64,000 bases of DNA from Micavibrio sp. (GCA_028283745.1 JAPWJZ010000004.1:186001-250000), one strand, 5' to 3'. Shown: positions 45,667 through 54,225, counted from the first letter of the stretch. Translations and numbers: made by a program. Notes: generated by a model not told the origin, from the sequence alone.

Positions 45667-46360
45667 TTACTTCGTATCGCCGGGCTTCAGCGTGTCGACG
45701 AATGCCGGAATGTTCGGCAGGCGGTGTCGGCGCTGGCGTTCGGCGGTGATGATGGCGCGCACTTTTGCAATGCTGTCATCAAGGTCGCGGTTGACCAGCA
45801 CGTACTGGAATTCCTTGTAGTGCGCAATTTCATCTCGCGCCTTGCCGAGGCGCTTGTTGATTTCTTCCTCGCTGTCCTGCGCGCGGTTGTGCAGGCGGTG
45901 CGCCAGTTCATCCCAGCTGGGGGGCAGCAGGAAGATGGAAACGACGTCATCCGGCGCAATGGCGGTAATGCTGCGGTTGCCCTGCCAGTCGATGTCGAAC
46001 AGCACATCGCGGCCGGCCTCGATCGCTTTTTCGACGGGTTCGCGCGGGGTGCCGTAGTAGTGCTTGTTGTAGACCAGCGCATGTTCCAGCATGTTCTTGT
46101 CATCGACCATCTGCTGGAAGCCTTCAGGCGAGACGAAATAGTAGTGCTGGCCGTGCGCTTCGCCGGGGCGCATGGAGCGCGTGGTGGCAGAAACGGAAAC
46201 TTCGGTTTCCGGATCGACCTGCGGCAATGGCGCGCGAAATTGTGGTCTTGCCGCCGCCGGGGGGCGAGGCAAGGACGACCATAAGGCCCCTTCTTTTAAG
46301 GGCGCCGGTATAAGCGGGCGTCATGACAGGCGGCATGAATTCTTTCTTCGCGGTTTGCAT
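45667..46360 (-). CDS. gmk: Guanylate kinase, split by a frameshift
   Basis: Phosphorylates GMP/dGMP to the diphosphate, an essential step. The P-loop part (RRGLMVVLASPPGGGKTTISRA) and the rest (DPETEVSVSATTRSMRPGE, then EHALVYNKHYYGTPREPVEKA, then FDIDWQGNRSI) lie in different minus-strand frames. The switch occurs near 46228, after TTISRA. Dropping one base there gives TTISRALPQVDPETEVSVS, with the spacing from the P-loop to the SVSATT block that Gmk proteins show. Start at 46360 (MQTAKKEF). Residues 191-220 of the spliced protein are normal (VLVNRDLDDSIAKVRAIITA). A sequencing error is likely. Confidence 0.9.
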
Positions 46361-46455
46361 TGCGGTATCTTGGCTCTAGTATCGGTTTTGGAAACTTTGG
46401 TTCCAGAACTTTATAACGCGAGTGCCCCTCCGGAAACAATAGCGCGGTATGCATT

Positions 46456-47220
46456 ATGGCAACGAATAGGACGATTCTCATCACCGGCGCCTCCAGCGGC
46501 ATTGGCAAGGCACTGGCGGAAGCCTATGCCGCGCCCGGCACCCGCCTTTTGCTGACCGGCCGCAATACCGAGCGTCTTGCGCAGGTGACCGCGCTTTGCA
46601 TGGGCAAAGGCGCCGCCGTTGAAACCGCCCTGACCCCCGTGACCGATTCTGCCGCCTTCGCAGCGCAACTGCTGGCATGGGATGATGCCGCGCCGATAGA
46701 TATTGTCATTGCCAATGCCGGCATTTCCGGCGGCACCGGCAAGGCGGGCGGCGAAAGCGATGCGCAGTTCCGCGACATTATGCAGACCAACCTTGACGGC
46801 ACCTTCAATACCGTCAACCCGCTGCTGCCGCGCTTCATGGCGCGCAAAAAAGGCGCGGTTGTGCTGATGAGCTCGATGGCGGGGTTTCGCGGCATGCCGA
46901 CAGCGCCGGCCTACAGCGTTTCAAAAATGGCGGTGCGCGCTTACGGCGAAGCCCTGCGCCCGCTGCTGAAAGACAGCGGCGTGAACGTGAACGTTATCTT
47001 CCCCGGCTTTATCAAGACACCGCTGACCGATGTAAACAATTTCCCCATGCCCTTCCTGATGGATGCGGAAGGCGCGGCGCAATACATTATAAAAGGCATT
47101 GCCGCCAACCGCGCGCGCATTGCTTTTCCCTGGCCGATGTATTTACTGTCACGCTTTGTCGCCGCGCTGCCGCTATGGGCGGGCGACTTTATCTTGGCGC
47201 GCGCGCCGAAGAAATCTTGA
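46456..47220 (+). CDS. Short-chain dehydrogenase/reductase
   Basis: Classical SDR of 254 residues. TITGASSGIGKALAEAYA-like cofactor motif (TGASSGIG at residues 10-17), NAGISGG near 90, and the catalytic Ser-Tyr-Lys (MSSMAGFRG, then YSVSK). A FPGFIKTPLTD block follows. It lies divergent from gmk with 95 bases between them. The substrate cannot be read from the sequence. A hydrophobic C-terminal segment (PMYLLSRFVAALPLWAGDFI) may attach it to the membrane. Confidence 0.93.
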   Translation: MATNRTILITGASSGIGKALAEAYAAPGTRLLLTGRNTERLAQVTALCMGKGAAVETALTPVTDSAAFAAQLLAWDDAAPIDIVIANAGISGGTGKAGGESDAQFRDIMQTNLDGTFNTVNPLLPRFMARKKGAVVLMSSMAGFRGMPTAPAYSVSKMAVRAYGEALRPLLKDSGVNVNVIFPGFIKTPLTDVNNFPMPFLMDAEGAAQYIIKGIAANRARIAFPWPMYLLSRFVAALPLWAGDFILARAPKKS

Positions 47221-47226
47221 AGTAAT

Positions 47227-47535
47227 TTAGTTCAGGTTGGCGAAACTGCTGTTCGTTTTTGAATTGCGCCCAAGGCTGCGCGAAATGCTGGTCTTGCACT
47301 TGGTTTTGCCAAAGCAGGTATTCGTCTTGTACTGGATGGGGCGGCTGAGGTGATGGCCGAACAATTTGTTCAGCGACCATGTGCCGGAAGCCTTGCCCTG
47401 GTTGAGAATGACATCGCCCGTCACCTGTTTGCCATCCAGCGTATAAACGGGCTGCGCTGTGGTGGCGGCAGATGCGGTGGCCGCATAGCCGAGCACAAAG
47501 CAGGACAGAATGGCGATAAGCAGCAGGCGATTCAT
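47227..47535 (-). CDS. Small exported basic protein, unknown
   Basis: 102-residue product with a signal peptide (MNRLLLIAILSCFVLGYAATASA). The mature part is about 80 residues, basic, with two Cys (NTCFGKTKC) likely to form a disulphide, and a Ser/Asn-rich end. The start is set at 47535 because GGAGAT lies upstream; a frame open to 48042 has no support and would be antisense to padR. It lies divergent from padR, 213 bases away, so a shared regulatory region is possible. Not recognised. Confidence 0.65.
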   Translation of the reverse strand: MNRLLLIAILSCFVLGYAATASAATTAQPVYTLDGKQVTGDVILNQGKASGTWSLNKLFGHHLSRPIQYKTNTCFGKTKCKTSISRSLGRNSKTNSSFANLN

Positions 47536-47687
47536 GGAAATAATCTCCGTTTCAGCGGCAGCGATCGCTGCATAAAGCATCATAGCGCGAAAAAAGATGC
47601 ATTGAAATCGGATAATCAAGCGACTGATTTTACACGGTATATTTTTATGCTGGTGGCGGCCTTCGGGGCGGACGGCTTGCTTTCCCC

Positions 47688-47716
47688 TCGACATAAGATA
47701 TATCTTACGATATAAC
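47688..47716 (+). promoter_or_regulatory. padR promoter
   Basis: -35-like TCGACA (47688-47693), a 17-bp spacer, then -10-like TATAAC (47711-47716). The spacer contains the first operator palindrome. The ribosome-binding site AAGGAG (47735-47740) and ATG 47749 follow. Confidence 0.65.
47694..47707. promoter_or_regulatory. Palindromic operator 1, padR
   Basis: Perfect 14-bp palindrome TAAGATATATCTTA in the spacer between -35 and -10. Binding there would block RNA polymerase. Confidence 0.7.
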
Positions 47717-47732
47717 TTAAGATATATCTTAA
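47717..47732. promoter_or_regulatory. Palindromic operator 2, padR
   Basis: Perfect 16-bp palindrome TTAAGATATATCTTAA directly downstream of the -10 box, at the expected transcription start. Same core as operator 1, 24 bases away (a little over two helical turns). Confidence 0.7.
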
Positions 47733-47748
47733 AAAAGGAGATACGCAT

Positions 47749-48429
47749 ATGTTTGAACGGTTTTTCGACGCGCGTGAGCGCCACCACAGTGACCGCCGCG
47801 CGCGCCATGAAGAATGCCGCGGGGACAAGCATGGCCACCATCACGACCATCATGGCCGCCACTTTGGCGGGCGCGGCGGTTTTGGCGGCTTCGGGCGCGG
47901 ACGCGGGCATGGCCACGGTTTTGGCCATGGTTTCGGCGGCGGCCGTGGTGACGGCTTTGGCGGCGGCGGACGGGAGCGCATGTTCGATGCCGGTGACATC
48001 AAGCTGGTCATCGTAAAGCTGCTGTCGGAACAGCCGAGCCACGGCTACCAGCTGATCAAGTCAATGGAAGAACGCCTTGGCGGCGGCTATACGCCCAGCG
48101 CCGGCGTGATTTACCCGACGCTGGCGCTGCTGGAGGAAGAAGGCCTTGCGGCATCCACCGCCGACGGCAATAAAAAAGTCTATGCCCTCACCCCGGAAGG
48201 CACGGCGTACCTGACGGAAAATAAAGCGCGCGTGGATGAACTGTTCGAGCGGCTTGAACAAACCGGGCAGGGTTTTGCCAAAGGCCGCGCGCCTGAATTG
48301 ATGCGCGCCTTCCACAACCTGCGCCACGCCGCCATGTCACGCATGGCCCGCGGCAATGTGACGCGCGAGCAGGTGCAGAAAATGGCGGAAGCCATCAACG
48401 CCGCCGCGCGCGCGATTGATGAAGTATAA
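47749..48429 (+). CDS. PadR-family regulator, YqjI-like, with His/Gly-rich N-terminus
   Basis: 226-residue transcription factor. Residues 1-80 are rich in His, Gly, Arg and Phe (HGHHHDHHGRHFGG and similar), probably metal-binding. The PadR winged helix follows: DIKLVIVKLLSEQPSHGYQL, then YTPSAGVIYPTLALLEEEG, then KKVYALTPEGTAYL. A C-terminal helix for dimerisation follows (PELMRAFHNLRHAAMSRMA). The same order of His-rich tail and PadR domain occurs in E. coli YqjI, a nickel-responsive repressor; that similarity in layout is seen, the nickel response is inferred. The two operators in its own promoter suggest autorepression. No siderophore reductase gene (yqjH) is nearby. Confidence 0.93.
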   Translation: MFERFFDARERHHSDRRARHEECRGDKHGHHHDHHGRHFGGRGGFGGFGRGRGHGHGFGHGFGGGRGDGFGGGGRERMFDAGDIKLVIVKLLSEQPSHGYQLIKSMEERLGGGYTPSAGVIYPTLALLEEEGLAASTADGNKKVYALTPEGTAYLTENKARVDELFERLEQTGQGFAKGRAPELMRAFHNLRHAAMSRMARGNVTREQVQKMAEAINAAARAIDEV

Positions 48430-48457
48430 CGCCGCTTTTTAAACAGCCCTGAAATGT

Positions 48458-48493
48458 CCAAGGCCGGATCCCTGAAAAGGGATCCGGCCTTGG
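48458..48493. terminator. 16-bp perfect hairpin with GAAA tetraloop
   Basis: CCAAGGCCGGATCCCT / AGGGATCCGGCCTTGG around GAAA, between padR and the convergent Lys/Ala-rich gene. No clear U-tract on either side. Its strength suggests a bidirectional transcription block; a smaller hairpin GGTCA-AAG-TGACC follows at 48502-48514. Confidence 0.6.
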
Positions 48494-48534
48494 CCTAACG
48501 TGGTCAAAGTGACCGAGAAGCTAGGAAAGCAAAA

Positions 48535-48816
48535 TTATTTGCCTTCAGCAGCGTCAGCTGCGGGAGCTTCGGTGGTCGCTTCGGTTTTAGCAGCGGCTTT
48601 AGCGGCTGCTTTTTTTGCTTTTTTCTTTTTGTGATGCTTGGTGGTTTTGGTGGTTTTTTCGGTTTTGGTCACGGCTTTGCCAGCTTCAGCAGGAGCGGTG
48701 GTTTCGGTTTTGGTCGAGGTTTCGGTGGTAGCTGCATCTTGTGCGAAAGCAGCAGCAGAGGTGGTCAGCAGCGCGGCAACGATAGCAGCGGCGAAGAGTT
48801 TTTTCGTGTTGGTCAT
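48535..48816 (-). CDS. Exported Lys/Ala-rich low-complexity protein
   Basis: 93 residues with a signal peptide (MTNTKKLFAAAIVAALLTT, then SAAAFA). The mature part is Thr/Glu/Lys/Ala-rich with a basic cluster (HHKKKKAKKAAAK) then an acidic Ala tail. No fold is expected; such tails occur in small acid-shock or alanine-rich envelope proteins. The start is placed at 48816 behind GGGAGAA. Related families are not certain. Confidence 0.65.
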   Translation of the reverse strand: MTNTKKLFAAAIVAALLTTSAAAFAQDAATTETSTKTETTAPAEAGKAVTKTEKTTKTTKHHKKKKAKKAAAKAAAKTEATTEAPAADAAEGK

Positions 48817-49045
48817 GGTATTCTCCCTCAAGGGTTTGTTATCGCATCGTCCGACAGGACTTAAGCTTATAAACCAGATTACAGGAGAATCCCTGCGTAC
48901 GAGATTTCCGCATTGTTAATTTTTCGCAAGGATATCAGGCACTTTTCAAATTACATAACGTTTCCGGTGGCTTATCAATTGCCCCTTTTGTAATTTTTAA
49001 ACCTTGCTATAATCAAATCCAGCAACAAACAGCAAGGTTCTGGCT

Positions 49046-49909
49046 TTGAAAGAGGAATTTAATAACTCCGCTGCCGACCGTATCGAAGGACTCTTTGCGC
49101 GACTCCGCAAGGTTCCCGAAGGCGAAGCTGTTGTCATCTTCCTTGAGAAGAACGGCGTGAAGATTGACCTGCAGGAAGACCCCGTTGACTGGGCCGCCTC
49201 CACCGCCACCATCACCAACGTGATTGACGGTCATTATAGTTACATCAATCCCAAGATCATCCTGAAGGCCGGACTGTCCGATGACAACCTGCTGCAGGCG
49301 ATGATCCATGAAACCGAGCATCTCAACCAGCACCTCAGCGGCGTCGGCAACCCCGACCGCATTCTGTCGCAGGAAGAATACATTTTATTCTACCGCGCCG
49401 CAGAGGCGGATGCGCAGGCCGTTTGCACCGACATTTCCTGGCGGCTGAAACAGTCGGGTGATGCCGGCCCCTGGAACGAAGCCAGAAACGTCGGCTTCGC
49501 CAATGTCTGCGACGCCTTCGAGCGCATGGCGCTGGCAGACCCCGCATCGCTGGAAGACGGCCGCGCCCGCCGCGTGGCTTTTGATGCCTGGTTCGACGAG
49601 CCCGAACGCCTTGCCGGTTACAACAAGGCGACTGTTGAAAACATGATTCCGTTCCTGGCCCGCGGCCGCGAGATATTCTCCCGCCACAACATGAGCGAAG
49701 CGCCGCTGGATAACGACTGGGTCGATAAAATGGATGCGCTGGCCAACCAGCCGTACTTGAAGCTGATGGGCTACGACTCCCTGCTGCGGAATGATAAATA
49801 CCGCAAAGACCTCGACACCCGCCCCATCGGAGCCGCGCCGAAGCCGCCAAACGAAGGCAACGAGAACGCTATTTCCGTCAAGGGTGTAAAGCCCCCGCAA
49901 GCGGCCTAA
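49046..49909 (+). CDS. Putative HExxH metallopeptidase (DUF6782-like)
   Basis: 287 residues, with the zinc motif HETEH at residues 88-92 in a helix (AMIHETEHLNQHL), and Glu120 in the following EADAQAV as a possible third ligand, the pattern of gluzincin-type peptidases. No signal peptide or membrane segment is seen. Translation appears to start at TTG 49046 with AAGG ten bases upstream. The family assignment to DUF6782 is from memory of its HExxH layout, so moderate confidence. Neighbours give no clear substrate. Confidence 0.7.
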   Translation: MKEEFNNSAADRIEGLFARLRKVPEGEAVVIFLEKNGVKIDLQEDPVDWAASTATITNVIDGHYSYINPKIILKAGLSDDNLLQAMIHETEHLNQHLSGVGNPDRILSQEEYILFYRAAEADAQAVCTDISWRLKQSGDAGPWNEARNVGFANVCDAFERMALADPASLEDGRARRVAFDAWFDEPERLAGYNKATVENMIPFLARGREIFSRHNMSEAPLDNDWVDKMDALANQPYLKLMGYDSLLRNDKYRKDLDTRPIGAAPKPPNEGNENAISVKGVKPPQAA

Positions 49910-49949
49910 GCGTTCCCGTCGCCTTGCATCATCAAAACAACAGTTTCTC

Positions 49950-51413
49950 TTACTGCCGGAACAGGATGTTGCGGAACTGCCAGGGGTCTTCGAGGTCGAG
50001 ATCCTCGGGGAAGAGGCCCGGGCGGCCGGCAAGCGGTGTCCAGTCGGTGTAAACGCCCTTCACCGGCCCCAGGTACTGCATTTGCAGCTCAAGGCAGCGG
50101 TCGAAGTCCATTTCATCCGCCTCGGTAATGCCGCGGTCGGGGTTTTCCAGCGCCCAGACCATGCCGGCCATAACGGCAGACGTCACCTGCATGCCGGTGG
50201 CGTTCTGGTAGGGGGCCAGTTTGCGCGTTTCCTCGATGGTCAGCTGGGAGCCGAACCAGTAGGCGTTTTTCGCGTGGCCGTACAGCAGCACGCCCAGTTC
50301 ATCGCGGCCGTCGACGATTTCATTTTCATCGAGGATGTGGAACGTATCCTGCACCTTGCCGGAGCCGAACATTTCATCGACCGACAGCAGCGCGTCGTTG
50401 GACGGACGGTAGGCATAGTGGCAGGTCGGACGGTATTCGGGCGTATCGCCGCTGCCGACAGTGAAATAATCGGCAATCGAGATCGCTTCGTTATGCGTTA
50501 CCAGCAGCGCAAATTGCGGGCCGGGCGTGGGGCACCAGCTGCGCACGCGCGTATTGGCGCCCGGCTGCATGATGTAAATCGCGGCCTTGCAGCCTTCCTT
50601 GTGCTTCATGCCGTTGGCGGGAAGCCATTTTTCATGGCTGCCCCAGCCAAGTTCCGCCGGCTGCATGCCTTCGGACACAAAACCTTCGACAGACCATGTG
50701 TTGATGAAGGTACCCATTTTCTTGGGCGCTTTGGCGCGCTGCGTATCACGCTCCGCAATGTGGATGCCCTTGACGCCGGCTTTCTGCATCAGCGCCGCCC
50801 ATTCGGCGCGGTTCTTCGGCGTTTCAACCTTGATGCCAAGGTCGTTGGCAAGGTTGAGCAGCGCTTTTTTCACGAACCACGACACCATGCCGGGGTTTGC
50901 GCCGCAGCAGGAAACGGCGGTGGGGCCGCCGGGGTTGCGCTTGCGTTCCGCCAGCAGCGCTTCGCGCAGGGCGTAGTTGGAACGGGCGGCGGTATCCACC
51001 TTGTCGTCGAAATAGAAACCGAGCCACGGCTCGATCACTGTGTCGATGTAAAGGCAGCCAAGCTGCCGCGCCAGCGTCATGACGTCCAGCGAGCAGACAT
51101 CAACCGACAGGTTGATGCAAAAACCGCGGCCCTCGCCTTGCGTCAGCAGGGGTTGCAGCAGTTCCTTGTAATTGTCGGGGGTCAGTTCCGCCTGGATAAA
51201 GCGGATGCCGCGGTCATCCAGCAGCTTGCGGTTGGAATCGTCCGGATCAATCACAACCAACCGTTTTCGGTCGAATTCAAAATGGCGCTCGAGGAGCGGG
51301 AGACTGCCGCGCCCGATAGAGCCGAAGCCTATCATGACGATGGGGCCGTCGATGCGGCCCAAAATTTTTGCGGGAGTCAGGGGTGAATTCGACGTCATTT
51401 CAACGGTTGTCAT
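49950..51413 (-). CDS. hss: Homospermidine synthase
   Basis: Makes homospermidine from putrescine (two molecules, or putrescine plus spermidine) using NAD, a polyamine route typical of alphaproteobacteria. 487 residues: Rossmann motif MIGFGSIGRGSLPLL from about residue 27, VVIDPDD, CCGANPGMVSWFVKKALL, and the later GVLLYGHAKNAYWFGSQL block. The fold is that of saccharopine dehydrogenases. Cytosolic; monocistronic. Confidence 0.93.
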   Translation of the reverse strand: MTTVEMTSNSPLTPAKILGRIDGPIVMIGFGSIGRGSLPLLERHFEFDRKRLVVIDPDDSNRKLLDDRGIRFIQAELTPDNYKELLQPLLTQGEGRGFCINLSVDVCSLDVMTLARQLGCLYIDTVIEPWLGFYFDDKVDTAARSNYALREALLAERKRNPGGPTAVSCCGANPGMVSWFVKKALLNLANDLGIKVETPKNRAEWAALMQKAGVKGIHIAERDTQRAKAPKKMGTFINTWSVEGFVSEGMQPAELGWGSHEKWLPANGMKHKEGCKAAIYIMQPGANTRVRSWCPTPGPQFALLVTHNEAISIADYFTVGSGDTPEYRPTCHYAYRPSNDALLSVDEMFGSGKVQDTFHILDENEIVDGRDELGVLLYGHAKNAYWFGSQLTIEETRKLAPYQNATGMQVTSAVMAGMVWALENPDRGITEADEMDFDRCLELQMQYLGPVKGVYTDWTPLAGRPGLFPEDLDLEDPWQFRNILFRQ

Positions 51414-51631
51414 GATTTATGCAGAACCTCCAATGTTGTGAAAAATTGAGAATCGGATTGTAGCTTTTACCTAATATTGATTCAAACTTCAACCCCTTTG
51501 CGTAACGCCTGTACATTTACAGCGATATTGCAGGGACTTAGACGCGACCAGGCACGAATTAACGAACGGTGAAACGCGCCGCTGCAAGCCCGCAAGCCGC
51601 GTGCCGTTACCTTAGTGTTCAGCCGTGAGAA

Positions 51632-51868
51632 TTAATCCGCTTTTGCGGCGCCGCGCTGTACCGTGACTTCCGTCACGCCGCCGTGTTTTTCGATGACGGA
51701 GATAAGGGTATGCCCCGCCTCCGCACAAAACAGCGCGAAGTCTTTGGGGGCATAAGCATCGGTGACGAGGACGGCGAGCGTATCACCCGCATTCAACGCC
51801 AGCAGGCGCTTGCGTGCCTTGAGTACCGGCAGGGGGCAAATGAGCCCGCGTGCATCAAGCGTTTCCAT
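51632..51868 (-). CDS. TusA-family sulphur carrier protein
   Basis: 78 residues, the length of TusA. The N-terminus has the sulphur-carrying Cys11 in the GLICPLPVLK motif (CPxP), followed by a two-layer alpha/beta fold. Such proteins relay persulphide sulphur for tRNA thiolation or molybdopterin synthesis. The ATG overlaps the stop of the glycosyltransferase gene by one base, so it is the last gene of that operon. Confidence 0.92.
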   Translation of the reverse strand: METLDARGLICPLPVLKARKRLLALNAGDTLAVLVTDAYAPKDFALFCAEAGHTLISVIEKHGGVTEVTVQRGAAKAD

Positions 51869-52770
51869 CAGGGTTCCTGCCGCGGTTTCAGGTTTTTATA
51901 AACGTCATCGACGGAAATATCGGCAAGGTCATCTGCCTGGATGACCGTCACCGCATCGCCGCGCGGCGCGCCCAGCGCCGGGTCGGAGGCCGCCGAAAAC
52001 AGCGCGATAACAGGGCAGTTTGACAGCGCAATAATATGCGTCGGCCCGGCATCATTGCCAACGGCGGCGGCGGCGCCGCGTGCCAGCGTTGCAATATCGT
52101 ACAGCGAGGTGCGTCCGGAAAGGTCGTGAATACCGGGGCACGATTTTACCACCCGCGCAATAACGTCATGCTCCGCACTGGTGCCCAGCACGGCAACATC
52201 ATAACCTTCACGCAGCAGCTTCAGCCCCAGTGCGCCGTAGCGCATGGCGGGCCAGCGCTTTTCGGGCTGCACCGGCGATGAGCCCGGCACCAGCAGGACA
52301 TAAGGGGTTTCAAGGCCAAAAAAGCTGATGTCGGAAGCCATCCACGATAAGTCCGGCAGGTTGACCGCCATGCCAAGCGGCCGCAGCAAATCGCTGTAGC
52401 GGTCGCTGATATGGCGGTCGCTTTGTATGCCGTCCATCCGCACGATATTATCCGGCTGGCGTTTTAAAAGGCGCAGGTAGCTGCGGTTGCCCTGCCCTGC
52501 CCGCAAGTCATAGACATGGGTGAAGGGCGCGGCATGGAGCGCGCGATAAAGCCTGAGCAAGCCCGCAACATCAAAAATACCCGTGCGCGCATCGACAATA
52601 ATACTGTTGAAGTACCCGCTGCGCTGCGCGGCATCCACATAGGCCTGCCCGGTCAGCAGCGTAATGTGCGCGCCCGCATGATGCCGGCGGATGGCCGCCA
52701 TAGCGCCCAGCGCCAGCGTAAAATCACTGACGCTGCCCTGCTTGATGACGAGGATGCTGCCTTGTGCCAT
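51868..52770 (-). CDS. Glycosyltransferase family 9 protein
   Basis: 300-residue GT9 (heptosyltransferase-like) enzyme, GT-B fold. The N-terminal segment is SILVIKQGSVSDFTLALGAM, as in ADP-heptose:LPS heptosyltransferases (KxxxxGD pattern with S in place of G). Later blocks are VLLVPGSSPVQPEKRWPAMRYG and VGNDAGPTHIIALSNCPVIALF, typical of the donor-binding half. Probably adds a sugar to LPS. The start is set at ATG 52770 where the conserved domain begins; the frame is open upstream to 52908, overlapping the previous gene. Confidence 0.88.
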   Translation of the reverse strand: MAQGSILVIKQGSVSDFTLALGAMAAIRRHHAGAHITLLTGQAYVDAAQRSGYFNSIIVDARTGIFDVAGLLRLYRALHAAPFTHVYDLRAGQGNRSYLRLLKRQPDNIVRMDGIQSDRHISDRYSDLLRPLGMAVNLPDLSWMASDISFFGLETPYVLLVPGSSPVQPEKRWPAMRYGALGLKLLREGYDVAVLGTSAEHDVIARVVKSCPGIHDLSGRTSLYDIATLARGAAAAVGNDAGPTHIIALSNCPVIALFSAASDPALGAPRGDAVTVIQADDLADISVDDVYKNLKPRQEP

Positions 52771-52786
52771 GCGGCGGAATACCGCC

Positions 52787-54019
52787 TTATTCAGCCGCCG
52801 CGCGCGCAGCCGCAGGCAGCATGGCCTGACGGCCTTCGGCCAGCAGCTCGGCATATACATCCAGCGTGCCCTGGCACATCTGGTCATTGGTGAAATGCGC
52901 GGCAACATGGCTCATGGCCTGCGTTGCCAGCATGGCACGGCCGCGGGCATCGAGGTTGAGCGCCTCAAACAGCGCAAGGCGCAGCTGTTCGACATCGCCG
53001 GGCGGCACCAGCCAGCCGGTTTCATCGCGCACAATGGTTTCGCGCGCGCCGCCGTGGTCGGTGGCAATGCAGGGGCGGCCCATGGCCTGCGCCTCGATCG
53101 GCACGCGGCCAAAGCCTTCCGGCACGACGGAGGGAACGGCAACGACGGTTGCAATCATGTACGCGGCGGGCATGTCGTTGCACTGGGTTTCAATGCGCAC
53201 CTGCGCGCCAAGGCCCTTGGCATCGACATAGCTTTCAAGCTCGCGGCAGTAATTTTCATTGCCAAGGTCGCTGCCGACGAAAAGGCAGAAGACATCCTTG
53301 CGCTGCAGCCGCTCGATCGCGTCCAGCAGGAACATATGCCCCTTCAGCCGCGACATGCGCGCGGGCAGCAGAATAACCGCCGCACCGTCGGGAATGCGCA
53401 TCTGGCGCGACAGGGCCACAAGGCGCTCCGGCGTGACGGCATTGGGGTGGAAGCGTTCAATGGCAACGCCGCGGTGAATAACACGGATGATATTGGGGTC
53501 AACCTTGTAGTTTTGCTCCAGGTAATCGGCCAGAAAGTGCGAGACGGCAATAATGCGCTCGCCCGATGCGATGGAGGAATTGTAAAAACGCTTCAGCTTG
53601 CCGCCCATGGCATGGGCCGCATGGCAGCTGGTGACGTAGCGGGCATGCGTGCCCTCGACCGCGCGTTTTGCAGACCAGGCGGGCGCACGGGAGCAGGCAT
53701 GGACAATGTCCACATGCTGGGATTGAATGATTTTGCGCAGCTTCGAGGTATTGCCGGCGATAACCAGCGGGTTCTTGGACTGCACCTGCATAACGATGTG
53801 CTGCCCGCCCGCCTTGGTGATTTCATGCACGCGCGCGCCGCCGGACGACACGACGATGGATTTGCCGCCCGCCCGCACCACGGCGGCGTTAATGTCGATC
53901 ACGCCCTGCTCCACCCCGCCGGAATTGAGCGCGGGCAGCACCTGCAGGATAACAGGCGGGTGACGGCCGTCCACAAACTGGCGGAAGGCGGTGCTGGTCA
54001 TATCCCGTGTCTTGATCAT
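52787..54019 (-). CDS. Glycosyltransferase family 4 protein
   Basis: 410-residue GT4-type enzyme of the GT-B fold: VILQVLPALNSGGVEQGVID at the start, then IVVSSGGARVHEI, DIVHACSRAPAWSA, and the donor-site block PEGFGRVPIEAQAMGRPCIATDHGG. ATG at 54019 behind GAGGAA. Probably acts on LPS core or O-antigen, together with the GT9 gene 16 bases downstream. The acceptor is unknown. Confidence 0.93.
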   Translation of the reverse strand: MIKTRDMTSTAFRQFVDGRHPPVILQVLPALNSGGVEQGVIDINAAVVRAGGKSIVVSSGGARVHEITKAGGQHIVMQVQSKNPLVIAGNTSKLRKIIQSQHVDIVHACSRAPAWSAKRAVEGTHARYVTSCHAAHAMGGKLKRFYNSSIASGERIIAVSHFLADYLEQNYKVDPNIIRVIHRGVAIERFHPNAVTPERLVALSRQMRIPDGAAVILLPARMSRLKGHMFLLDAIERLQRKDVFCLFVGSDLGNENYCRELESYVDAKGLGAQVRIETQCNDMPAAYMIATVVAVPSVVPEGFGRVPIEAQAMGRPCIATDHGGARETIVRDETGWLVPPGDVEQLRLALFEALNLDARGRAMLATQAMSHVAAHFTNDQMCQGTLDVYAELLAEGRQAMLPAAARAAAE

Positions 54020-54225
54020 GATGTTCCTCGGGCCCGGGTGCGCGTGGTGCCGGTGCTTTTTTTGATGTTGCGAGAGTTTTACTCCCAAAAACCCTGAAAA
54101 TCCAGCCTGTCGCTGTGTTTTTAACGCACCAAAGCCGTCTGAATTTCAGGATTCACCTTGACATTAAGGGGCCTCAAGAACACATTATGATATTGATTTT
54201 AACCACTTAAACGACGGACTTTATC

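Noticed and set aside
47227-48042. 271-residue version of the small exported protein
   Set aside because: The extra N-terminal part is antisense to padR and crosses its promoter; the signal peptide and SD support the 102-residue form.
50082-51386. 434-residue plus-strand frame across homospermidine synthase
   Set aside because: Antisense shadow without ribosome-binding site.
52691-54097. 468-residue plus-strand frame across both glycosyltransferases
   Set aside because: It spans two real genes on the other strand and has no recognisable domain.
54158-54191. thrS promoter TTGACA ... TATGAT
   Set aside because: The spacer is 22 bases, too long for a standard sigma-70 promoter.
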